From assembly GCA_000023185.1 (NCBI GenBank), contig CP001622.1, positions 2,604,001-2,668,000 on the forward strand: 64,000 nt of DNA. Reading direction: 5' to 3'. Positions 18,096 through 25,455 of the stretch are shown piece by piece. Every line of letters starts with the position of its first letter. The stretch's first letter is position 1. The translations under genes and the position numbers were made by a program. Under the pieces are notes generated by a model that was not told the origin of the DNA, did no database searches, and saw nothing but the letters and a program-made list of their open reading frames with translations. The stretch is from Rhizobium leguminosarum bv. trifolii WSM1325 (GTDB lineage Bacteria > Pseudomonadota > Alphaproteobacteria > Rhizobiales > Rhizobiaceae).

Positions 18096-18269
18096 GGTCG
18101 CAGGCCTCCTCACCTAAGCAAAGAATTCTCCTGCGCCCAGGGATCTGGGCGCCTCGTCTGCTCGCGCCAATCCACCTCGCTATTGATCGGCGACGCCTCA
18201 GCGCTAGCTTCTGCTCGCGGCCGACCGGGCGCGGGGAATACAATCTTTGGGCGAAGGTGGAGGGGCGAC

Positions 18270-19202
18270 GTGGCATCCTATTCGATTGACGATGCGATCC
18301 GGGAACTTGCGCCCGCTCTCGGCAAAGCGCCGGCGGGCGCGGTCAGCGGCGAATGGACAGCCACCACGCTGCAGGCGGGGCATTCCTCCCGGACGGGCGG
18401 CTACCGCGATGCCGAGGGAAATTATGTCCCGGAGGCCTCCAGGCATCCGCTCGATATCATCTCGGATGTCATCGAAAAGCTGGGGGAATCAGGGGTGCCC
18501 CGCTTTAACAAGGTAGTAATCCAGTGGAAGAAGCCGAAGTTTCCCTTCATGCGGGGAGAGATCACGCTCGAAACGAGCTATGACCGGACGATCGTGCCGC
18601 GAGGGCCTGACGACCCGATCTACGAAACCACCGCCGCTGTCCGGCGCGCCTTCTGGCAGAGCCGCGGTACAGTGCAGGAGGACTTTGCCGCTGAGCGCGG
18701 AACGGCCAACATTCACGCCCAGACAAAATGGTTCGGCCCGCATCGCCGCATCCTCGCCATCCATGCGCCGGGAAGGCTGACACTTGCTACCGACGGGCTG
18801 TCGACCCCCTGGGCCGGCATATCCGAGCCGGAGAACGGCGTCGAATGCGAGCTTTTCATGGAATTCGACGCCGCGACGTTGGAGGCGGCCGGGATCGAAA
18901 ACTGGGCGAACCTGTTGATCAACATCGGCGACCTCGTGGCAGACGGTTATCGCGTCGCCCGTGACGTCGAGAAGCACGGCTGCATTCTGTTCTGCCGGCT
19001 GACCGAGGATTACCGCCCCATGACCCGCATCATGCTCAGCCGCGACCCCGGGCGCATCGACGGCCTGCCTTTCGGCCCCGTACCGCTGATCCGTGCAACG
19101 CCGATCGCCGAAACCGAAATCGACGGGCAGGACCTTTCCGACGACTGGGGCGCTGCGGCCGCCCGCAACGCCCTGGCCAAACGCGGCATGAGGATTGATT
19201 GA
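18270..19202 (+). CDS. Hypothetical cytoplasmic protein (310 aa)
   Basis: No family is recognised with confidence. The protein has no signal or membrane segment. It shows a central WGGG-free alpha/beta domain with KWFGPHRRILAIHAPGRLTLATDGLSTPW, and an acidic GVECELFMEFDAATLEAAGI segment that is faintly reminiscent of suppressor-of-fused-like proteins. I start at the GTG at 18270, because GGAGGGG precedes it; the frame is open further upstream without a ribosome site. It is downstream of the 57-aa gene by 174 bases. Confidence 0.65.
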   Translation: MASYSIDDAIRELAPALGKAPAGAVSGEWTATTLQAGHSSRTGGYRDAEGNYVPEASRHPLDIISDVIEKLGESGVPRFNKVVIQWKKPKFPFMRGEITLETSYDRTIVPRGPDDPIYETTAAVRRAFWQSRGTVQEDFAAERGTANIHAQTKWFGPHRRILAIHAPGRLTLATDGLSTPWAGISEPENGVECELFMEFDAATLEAAGIENWANLLINIGDLVADGYRVARDVEKHGCILFCRLTEDYRPMTRIMLSRDPGRIDGLPFGPVPLIRATPIAETEIDGQDLSDDWGAAAARNALAKRGMRID

Positions 19203-19275
19203 TGTCGCCAATGTCGGGCACCAATGCCGCGCGCCAAATGCCCAGCGCTTGTCGCCCGGCCGGCGCAATCTTGTG

Positions 19276-19719
19276 CTATTCCTGGATGTCTGGTTCGACG
19301 ACCTTGGCGAGGTTTCGCAGCGACTCCTGCCAGCCGAGATAACAAGCCTCGGGCGGAATGACATCAGGCACGCCGGCCTGCACGATATCCACCTCGGTGC
19401 CGACCGAAACCTTCTTTAGCGTCACGGTGACTTCCATCTCACCAGGCAGATTGGGGTCGTCAAACCTGTCGGTGTAGCGCAGGCGTTCGCCCGGGACGAG
19501 CTCGAGATATTCGCCGCCGAAGGCGTGGCTATTGCCCGTCGTGAAGTTGCGGAATGACATTCTGAACGTGCCGCCTACAACCGGCTCCGAATGGTGCACG
19601 GTGCAGAGGAAGCCGTTCGGCGGAAGCCACTTGGCAAGCGCGTCCGCCTCCAGGAACGCGCGATAGACTTTCTCCGGGCTGGTCGCCAGAACGCGGTGCA
19701 GGCGTATGGTACTCGGCAT
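19276..19719 (-). CDS. SRPBCC/AHSA1-family protein
   Basis: A 147-residue START-like domain protein: HRVLATSPEKVYRAFLEADALAKWLPPNGF at the N-terminus, a FRNFTTGNSHAFGGEYLELVPGERLRYTDRFDD core, and the closing helix CYLGWQESLRNLAKVVEPD. These proteins bind hydrophobic ligands or act in polyketide-like or stress responses. The ATG at 19719 follows AAGGATCAC. The 74-base upstream region and codon use support a stand-alone gene. Confidence 0.85.
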   Translation of the reverse strand: MPSTIRLHRVLATSPEKVYRAFLEADALAKWLPPNGFLCTVHHSEPVVGGTFRMSFRNFTTGNSHAFGGEYLELVPGERLRYTDRFDDPNLPGEMEVTVTLKKVSVGTEVDIVQAGVPDVIPPEACYLGWQESLRNLAKVVEPDIQE

Positions 19720-19810
19720 GGTCGTGATCCTTTTTGGATTTACGGAATGGACGAACCTAGGACGGGCGCGGCTTGGCCAATCCGACACCGGATCGAATTT
19801 TTCTTCAAGA

Positions 19811-19930
19811 AAAATTGCTCCAGAGCATGTCGCGCAAAAGTGCCCAGTGGTTTTGCGATAACGATATGCGCGGAAACAAAGACCTAAAGCGCAAGCAGCG
19901 AATCTGAAAGATTGCGACGCGCTTTAGGGG
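19811..19930. repeat. Rhizobial intergenic repeat with CTAAAGCGC inverted arms
   Basis: This gap contains sequence of a type I recognise from many rhizobial intergenic regions (AGCATGTCGCGCAAAAGTG... then AAAGCGC...). It includes an inverted repeat, CCTAAAGCGC at 19883-19892 and GCGCTTTAGG at 19919-19928, which may end the leftward GFA gene transcript. Confidence 0.5.
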
Positions 19931-19939
19931 TATCGCCGG

Positions 19940-20353
19940 TCAGCCAGGCATACCATCGAACTGCGGAAGATCGAGCGGCCTTGCCCAGGCGAGCCGCCGC
20001 CGGGTGAACATTTCGACCCCCGGCTTGATCAGTTCGGGCCGGTCGAGGCTGCCCAGCGTCGCGAAGACGAGGCCGGGGAAGCTCTCCAGGTTGCTGCTGA
20101 ACAATCGGGCGCCGCAATCGGGGCAAAAGTTGCGGTCGAGCCCTTTGCCTGAATCGGCGATGTAATGAAACGCCTTCGGGCTGCCGCTGATCACGGTGAA
20201 ATCCTCCTGCGGCACGGCGAAGAACGTGGCGGCCTCGCCGCCCGTTGCCCTCTTGCAGTCCAGGCAATGGCAATTGGCGACAAAGTTCGGGTCCGTGTCG
20301 AAGGCAAATCTCACTGCGCCGCAGGCGCATTGCCCCGAATATTTCCTGGTCAT
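19940..20353 (-). CDS. GFA-family (Mss4-like) zinc protein
   Basis: A 137-residue Mss4-like protein with the zinc ligands of the glutathione-dependent formaldehyde-activating family: C-x-C (GQCACGAVRF), C-x2-C (CHCLDCKRATG) and C-x2-C (FCPDCGARLF). Activity on formaldehyde is not implied; most members are of unknown function. The start at 20353 follows GGGAGGGG. It lies 45 bases downstream of the DJ-1-family gene and may be co-transcribed with it. Confidence 0.85.
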   Translation of the reverse strand: MTRKYSGQCACGAVRFAFDTDPNFVANCHCLDCKRATGGEAATFFAVPQEDFTVISGSPKAFHYIADSGKGLDRNFCPDCGARLFSSNLESFPGLVFATLGSLDRPELIKPGVEMFTRRRLAWARPLDLPQFDGMPG

Positions 20354-20398
20354 GTCACGTGCCCCTCCCATCCCGTATTCGAACGTTTGCGATTGTGC

Positions 20399-21091
20399 TT
20401 AAGCCGCGGCCTGCTTTTTCAAGGCATCAAGCAGCGTCCGGGCGCCCTGCCTTGACGAGGCCGGGTTTTGGCCGGTGATCAGCAGGCCGTCCTGGACGAC
20501 ATGCACGCCCCAATCCGCCGTCTTCGAAAACTTTGCGCCCTGCTCTTTCAGCACGTCCTCGAGCAGATAGGGAACGACTTCGACCAGATGCATAGCCTCT
20601 TCTTCCGAATCGGTGAATCCCGTGACGGCCCGGCCCTTGGCGATGGGCTTTCCATCCGGCGCTTTCACATTCGTCAGGATACCGGGTGCATGGCAAACGA
20701 GCGCCACAGGTTTTCCCGCCGAAAGCATGTCCTCGATGAGCGACAGCGCATTGCGGTCGTTCGTCAAGTCCCAAAGCGGACCGTGCCCGCCGGGGAAGAA
20801 CACGCTTTCATAGTCCGCCTGGTTGATGTCGGACAGCTTCAGCGTGTTGGCGAGCGCCCCCATTGCGGCCGCGTCTCGTTCGAACCGTCTCGTGTCTTCC
20901 GTCTGGAAGGCCGGCTCATTGCTCTTCGGATCGAGCGGAGGCTGGCCGCCCTTCGGCGAAGCGAGTGTGATATCGACCCCGGCGTCGCGGAAAACCAAAT
21001 AAGGAGCAGCAAGCTCCTCGAGCCAGAATCCCGTCTTCCTGCCGGTGTTTCCCAACTGATCATGCGATGTGAGAACCATGAGAATTTTCAT
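20399..21091 (-). CDS. DJ-1/PfpI-family protein (Hsp31-like)
   Basis: A 230-residue class I glutamine-amidotransferase-like protein. The nucleophile elbow is VALVCHAPG with Cys133, and a conserved Glu lies in FWLEELAAPY near residue 25. The insertions and length match the Hsp31/YDR533C-like group, which act as glyoxalase III or protein deglycase/chaperones protecting against methylglyoxal. Pairing with a thiol/formaldehyde-type GFA protein fits a reactive-carbonyl role (inference). Confidence 0.85.
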   Translation of the reverse strand: MKILMVLTSHDQLGNTGRKTGFWLEELAAPYLVFRDAGVDITLASPKGGQPPLDPKSNEPAFQTEDTRRFERDAAAMGALANTLKLSDINQADYESVFFPGGHGPLWDLTNDRNALSLIEDMLSAGKPVALVCHAPGILTNVKAPDGKPIAKGRAVTGFTDSEEEAMHLVEVVPYLLEDVLKEQGAKFSKTADWGVHVVQDGLLITGQNPASSRQGARTLLDALKKQAAA

Positions 21092-21315
21092 TGCTCAGCT
21101 CCTTCAAGCCGGCCGGCGGACAACGCCGTCGGCACCCGGATTTACGGTGAAATACTGCCTGCAATCTCATGCTGAAACGGGAGAGGACATAGAGCGGCTG
21201 CGCTGCGAAACAAGCTCTCCCGCGCGGCGTTTGCTAGAATTGCTTTAGCCGAAGCCTAACCAGACAACGGAGGTCGCCCGCGACATCCGTTCGCTGGGCT
21301 GAGCCGACAGGTGTA

Positions 21316-21614
21316 TCAAAGGCATTTGAAAAGCCTGACCGGCTTTCCCGGCCCACGCCGGATGATGCCCTTGGCTTCCAGATCCAACTGAACGGCCTTC
21401 ACCACCATCCGGCCTTGGAACCGCTGGGAAATTCGACTTCGGAGAGGTGCGGCAGGATGGCGATATTTGCCTCTGCCACAGTCAATCCGGGTGCCTGCGC
21501 GGGGAGTGCGGCCAGCAAAGCGTGGCGCATTGCCATGTATTTGGCCTTGTTGACCCGCTCCGTATGGTGCGGCGAGGTTATGCTTTCAATGAGGATTTTT
21601 TCGTCGTCAGGCAT
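21316..21614 (-). pseudogene. DUF6958-like gene broken by a one-base deletion
   Basis: The intact frame from ATG 21614 (AAAGGAGC upstream) reads MPDDEKILIESITSPHHTER to FPSGSKAGWW and then hits TGA at 21399. In the next frame the sequence continues directly with VKAVQLDLEAKGIIRRGPGK, then PVRLFKCL and a stop at 21316. GWWVK...QLDLEAKG is the expected continuation of the family, so one G is missing near 21402. The product as read is 71 aa instead of about 99. It overlaps the end of the upstream gene by eight bases, so it is the last gene of that operon. Confidence 0.75.
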
Positions 21615-22146
21615 CGATAGCTCCTTTGACAGTGATGTCGGGGACTTTGAAGCCCATCGCAATCCACGCGGTGAGAAGTCTGCCATAGAAGCCGGCCGTC
21701 GCCAGTGCGCCGGAAGGCACGTCATCGGGCACACTCGCGCGATCGGGCACATTCTGGGTCATCGTGCGCAATTGGAGGGGTGGAAGCTCGTCCTGCTTCC
21801 AGAGATTGCCGTAGAAGCTAAGCCAGTGGCCGCCCTTGAACTCCAGAAAAATGGGCGTGTTGCAGCAGGACGCCAGGACACGTCGCGTTGAAGCATTGGG
21901 TCCGAGGCGGAACTCCTGCAGGTTTTCGGTTCCGGCCAAAAGGCTGATCCGATCCTTGCGATAAAGCACGTAACGCGTACCGCCATGGATCGTCCGGATC
22001 GCCTTCGGCAAGGGAAGCGACTCCAGCCTGCCAGCCGCGTCACTGCAGCTCTTGCAGTGGCATTCCGCGCTGATGATCGGGGCGCCGCGCACTTCGAGGT
22101 GAAAGGTTCCGCAGGCACAGGTCAGATGGGTTGTCTTGTTGTTCAT
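21607..22146 (-). CDS. GFA-like / DUF6151-type cysteine-rich protein
   Basis: A 179-residue protein with an Mss4-like N-terminal half: THLTCACGTFHLEV, ECHCKSCSDAAGRL, and a CC pair (ASCCNTPIFLEF) in place of the last C-x2-C. The C-terminal part (FYGRLLTAWIAMGFKVPD) is amphipathic and not part of the zinc domain. It is divergent from a TetR regulator and is likely its target. Confidence 0.75.
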   Translation of the reverse strand: MNNKTTHLTCACGTFHLEVRGAPIISAECHCKSCSDAAGRLESLPLPKAIRTIHGGTRYVLYRKDRISLLAGTENLQEFRLGPNASTRRVLASCCNTPIFLEFKGGHWLSFYGNLWKQDELPPLQLRTMTQNVPDRASVPDDVPSGALATAGFYGRLLTAWIAMGFKVPDITVKGAIDA

Positions 22147-22188
22147 GACATCGCTCGCTGTTGAGGATCGCTGGATAGCCGCAAAATC

Positions 22189-22228
22189 AAACTAGACCGT
22201 TTGGTTCCGTTATAAGAACTAGACGGTT
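22189..22228. promoter_or_regulatory. Candidate TetR operator (two direct sites)
   Basis: AACTAGACCGTT at 22190-22201 and AACTAGACGGTT at 22217-22228 lie in the 123-bp divergent region. Each half resembles an imperfect palindrome when read with its flank. They are placed to repress both the GFA-like operon and the TetR gene. Confidence 0.5.
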
Positions 22229-22269
22229 CAGTTTGATCGTGTCAAGTAGGGTTGGAGCGGAGATCGAGA

Positions 22270-22938
22270 ATGTTGATACCGGGTATGGAAGCCGACCTGG
22301 CCCATGGGCGGGCTGGCACTCGTTCGGAGCGCAAACAGGCGGCGATCGTCGGTGCCGCGGCCGAAGTCTTTCTGAGCACCGGTTATGCCGGAGCCAGTAT
22401 GGACGAGATCGCCAGTCGGTCCGGCGTGTCCAAGCAGACGGTCTACAAACACTTCTCCAGCAAGGAGGCACTGTTCGTCGCGGTGCTCACCCAGATGATG
22501 GGCGAGGCAGATACCGCCGTTCACACCGGCCTCCCCCAGGTGGAGAATCGCGCTCAGCTGGAAGCCTACCTCCTTGACTACGCCGTCCGCCAGCTCACCA
22601 TCGTCCTGACGCCCGGGCTGATGCAATTGCGCCGGCTCGTGATTGCGGAGGCGCAACGCTTCCCGGAACTCGCCAAGCTGCTTTACGCGCGCGGGCCTGC
22701 ACGGGCGCTCGAGGTCATGGGCAGCGCTTTCGAACAATTGGCCGGCAAGAAGCTGCTGCAGTTCTCCGATGCAACGGTGGCCGCGTCACAGTTCAACTGG
22801 CTGGTAATGGCCGACCCCGTCAACCGGGTCATGATGCTGGGCGATGCGGCCATCCCGACGAAGCAGCAGATTCACCGCCACGCCGAGGGGGCCGTCACCA
22901 CGTTCCTGGCGGCATTTCTGCATCCAGAGAAGCGGTGA
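22270..22938 (+). CDS. TetR/AcrR-family regulator
   Basis: A 222-residue regulator. The helix-turn-helix is at about residues 25-65 (AAAEVFLSTGYAGASMDEIASRSGVSKQTVYKHFSSKEALF). The C-terminal ligand domain matches the AcrR-type C-terminal family (QLRRLVIAEAQRFPELAKLLYARGP). The start is one of three nearby Mets; ATG 22270 follows GGAGCGGAGATCGAGA. It is divergent from the GFA-like gene, with a candidate operator in between. Confidence 0.88.
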   Translation: MLIPGMEADLAHGRAGTRSERKQAAIVGAAAEVFLSTGYAGASMDEIASRSGVSKQTVYKHFSSKEALFVAVLTQMMGEADTAVHTGLPQVENRAQLEAYLLDYAVRQLTIVLTPGLMQLRRLVIAEAQRFPELAKLLYARGPARALEVMGSAFEQLAGKKLLQFSDATVAASQFNWLVMADPVNRVMMLGDAAIPTKQQIHRHAEGAVTTFLAAFLHPEKR

Positions 22939-23171
22939 ACGCCACCGAAAGTCCGGGTATCACAGCGGCAATGACTTGAATTTTCCGCACGTGCCAACAG
23001 GCCGGCGGTCACAAAGCCGCCGCTCAATCGTCAGCAAATCGCCCCGTTACCGCCGCACCGTGCCCTCTTAAAGGTTCCATCGTCGCGACCTCGCCCGGCC
23101 TTTAAGTGGCTGAGCGATCGACCGAGGCGGTCTTGCTGCCAATCAAATCATGCACTTGAAGAGGAATGAAT

Positions 23172-23663
23172 ATGATCACTCGTTACACATCTGTCGCAGC
23201 ATTGAGCGCGACAGTCTTCAGTCTGCTTGCTTTCAGCCCGGCATCCGCTGTCGACATGGCCCAGGCGCAACAGCAGCCGGCACAAGCGCAGCCCCCGGCA
23301 CAGGCGCAGCCGCCGATGCAGGGACAGCCCGGCGGCAACGGTCCGACGGCAGCCGTCAGCGATCAGAAAATCGAAGCCTTCGCCGTTGCCTATCTGCAGG
23401 TCGACAAGGTCAGACAGGAATATTCGGCCAAGATCGGCGCGACGAAGGACGAGACTACCAAGCAACAGCTGCAGGAAGAGGCCAAGAAGCAGATGGTCGA
23501 TACCGTCCAAGCCTCTCCCGACATCTCTGTCGAGGAATATTCGTCGATCCTGACGGCCGCGCAGAGCGACCCGGCTCTGGCCAAGAAGGTTCTGGAAAAG
23601 ATAGGCACGCCGCCGCCGGGCCAGGAGCAGCCGCAGCAGGGGCAGCAGCAGCCGCAGCAATAG
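23172..23663 (+). CDS. DUF4168 secreted protein
   Basis: A 163-residue exported protein: signal peptide (MITRYTSVAALSATVFSLLA, cleavage near ASA), a Gln/Pro/Ala-rich linker with AQPPAQAQPP repeats, and the DUF4168 helical domain (AVSDQKIEAFAVAYLQVDKVRQEYSAKI...ISVEEYSSILTAAQSDPALAKKV). A Gln/Pro tail closes it. The second of two close ATGs is preferred because GAGGAA then has normal spacing. Its role in the envelope is unknown. A terminator follows. Confidence 0.85.
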   Translation: MITRYTSVAALSATVFSLLAFSPASAVDMAQAQQQPAQAQPPAQAQPPMQGQPGGNGPTAAVSDQKIEAFAVAYLQVDKVRQEYSAKIGATKDETTKQQLQEEAKKQMVDTVQASPDISVEEYSSILTAAQSDPALAKKVLEKIGTPPPGQEQPQQGQQQPQQ

Positions 23664-23723
23664 GCAGTGTAGCGCTTAAGTCGCCATGAACAGGCTGCGG
23701 ATGTCTTGCCGTTCGCGCCGGCA

Positions 23724-23751
23724 GCAGAGCCCGCCAATTGCCGGGCTCTGC
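23724..23751 (+). terminator. Terminator of the DUF4168 gene
   Basis: A perfect 10-bp stem (GCAGAGCCCG / CGGGCTCTGC) with an 8-base loop followed by TTTCC, 61 bases after the stop. Confidence 0.65.
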
Positions 23752-23837
23752 TTTCCATCTCGGCAGTCGACGAAGAGATCGGCTAGAATAGGACGTCGTC
23801 CGAAAACCGCTTACACTTTTCGGCATCGTGCTCTGGT

Positions 23838-24224
23838 TCAGTATTGCGACCCGCTCTTATTGTTCAGGTCGTGCCGTTCGGTGCCTGTCAGCGGCGGGTT
23901 GAAAATGCTGACGAGAACGAGATCCTGATCCTTGCCGCCGCGCAGATAATGCCGGTCGTGCTTGTCGAGCACGTAGATATCGCCGGCGCGGATCGGAAAG
24001 ACGTTGCCGTCCATATCCTCCACCTCGCCCTCGCCCTTGATGCAATAGCAGGCCTCCAGGTGATTGCGGTATTGAAGCAAGGCCTCACTATTGGCGCGAA
24101 CGACGGTATGGCACACGGTAAAGCCCATGCCGTCGTCTTTGGTCAGCAGCCGGTGGCTCGTGCCGTTGCCCCAGTCGACGAAACGCTCGGTGAGCTCCAC
24201 CTCTTTCAGATTTCTAACGAACAT
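23838..24224 (-). CDS. ectC: Solitary L-ectoine synthase
   Basis: A 128-residue cupin matching EctC along its whole length: [63 protein letters not shown] and [16 protein letters not shown]. EctC cyclises N-gamma-acetyl-diaminobutyrate to ectoine using an iron-containing cupin site. No ectA, ectB or ectD lies nearby, so it is a solitary ectC; such genes may salvage ectoine precursors from outside or do another reaction. The start at 24224 matches the family; a longer frame was not used. Divergent from a LysR regulator that probably controls it. Confidence 0.9.
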   Translation of the reverse strand: MFVRNLKEVELTERFVDWGNGTSHRLLTKDDGMGFTVCHTVVRANSEALLQYRNHLEACYCIKGEGEVEDMDGNVFPIRAGDIYVLDKHDRHYLRGGKDQDLVLVSIFNPPLTGTERHDLNNKSGSQY

Positions 24225-24257
24225 CGCCGGTTCCCGTGATAAATAATTGAAGATATG

Positions 24258-24280
24258 GCGATGATTCATTTTCATCGCCG
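24258..24280. promoter_or_regulatory. Palindrome in the ectC-LysR divergent region
   Basis: GGCGATGA at 24258-24265 and TCATCGCC at 24273-24280 form an 8-bp inverted repeat with a 7-base gap. A second, weaker one follows at 24295-24317 (TTGAAATG ... CATTTTCAA). Both are plausible LysR-type binding sites for the adjacent regulator. Confidence 0.5.
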
Positions 24281-24354
24281 GCAACATTTAGCTATTGAAA
24301 TGGCTGGCATTTTCAAATGATGATTTCTGCATCATCTGTGAGGAAATTTTACAA

Positions 24355-25233
24355 ATGCAATTGCCGCCGTTAAACGCATTGCGTGCTTTCGAAGCCACGG
24401 CTCGGTTGATGAGCCTTTCGAAAGCCGGCGACGAGCTGCACGTTACCCACGCGGCGATCAGCCATCAGATAAAGCATCTGGAAACCTGGCTCGGCCGCAA
24501 GCTGCTGCAGAAAGCGGGCCGCGGTATTACGCTGACCGCAGCCGGCGGCGAATATTACCGGGCCGTCTCCGGATCGCTGGCGGCGATCGCGCATGCGACC
24601 GGCAATATGCGGCGCGATCACGACATGCGCGCCATCACCGTCGGCTGCATTCCCTCAATCGCATCGCGCTGGCTCGTCCCCGCCCTGCCCTCCTTCCAGG
24701 AAAGCGACCCCGATCTCGACGTCAGGATCGTCTATGCCCGCGCCGAAGAACGCCTCGACGACGAGAGCCTCGACGTACTGATCACCATGGGCGAGGATCT
24801 GAGCGGCGGCAGGGAAAGCCGCCTGCTCTTCTCGCGCCGCAACCAGCCCGTCGCCAGCGGCCATTACCTTGCCAAACGCAACTGGACGATCGATGACGTC
24901 TCGCTCGCCGGCGCCGATCTGCTGCACGACGAATCCGTCGATGGCTGGAAGGAGTGGTTCCGCAAGGCCGGCCAGAAAGCGCCAGGGCCGCTTCGAGGCC
25001 CGATATTCCAGGATTTCAACATGTTGGCGACGGCCGTAATCGCCGGCCACGGTGTGGCGCTCTGCCCCGTCGAGGTGTTCCGCCGCGAGATCGAACGCGG
25101 CGATCTGCTGGTGCTTTCCGGCGTCGCGACGGCAGAAAACCACGGCTATTATGTCATATCGAACAGCTGGGCGAAAAAGCCGGTGCGCCGCTTTATCGAC
25201 TGGTTCATGACGGAGTGCAGATCGGGCGCGTAG
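24355..25233 (+). CDS. LysR-family regulator (GcvA-like)
   Basis: A 292-residue regulator beginning MQLPPLNALRAFEATARLMS with the winged helix-turn-helix (SKAGDELHVTHAAISHQIKHLETWLG). The substrate-binding domain follows (ITVGCIPSIASRWLVPALPSFQESDPDLDVRIVY). The start pattern and length match the GcvA/AmpR-like branch. It is divergent from ectC, so it probably responds to an ectoine-pathway compound or a related amino acid. Confidence 0.9.
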   Translation: MQLPPLNALRAFEATARLMSLSKAGDELHVTHAAISHQIKHLETWLGRKLLQKAGRGITLTAAGGEYYRAVSGSLAAIAHATGNMRRDHDMRAITVGCIPSIASRWLVPALPSFQESDPDLDVRIVYARAEERLDDESLDVLITMGEDLSGGRESRLLFSRRNQPVASGHYLAKRNWTIDDVSLAGADLLHDESVDGWKEWFRKAGQKAPGPLRGPIFQDFNMLATAVIAGHGVALCPVEVFRREIERGDLLVLSGVATAENHGYYVISNSWAKKPVRRFIDWFMTECRSGA

Positions 25234-25455
25234 ATCCCGCGTCCGCAGCCCATCGAAGGGTCGACGCCGAGACAATGGGTGCAAATGGGTCGCGGTAATA
25301 AAGGCGTGGCATAAGCCCGTCTGTGCGCGAATTGGGCAGAAGTTGGGGATTGTTAATCAGAAATGCCTAATGTAAATCTTGGCGTGCACAAGTTGTGTTG
25401 GAGCTGATTTGCTACGATATCTGGTTATGACATGCGACTAGGGAGAGCCTCGGAC

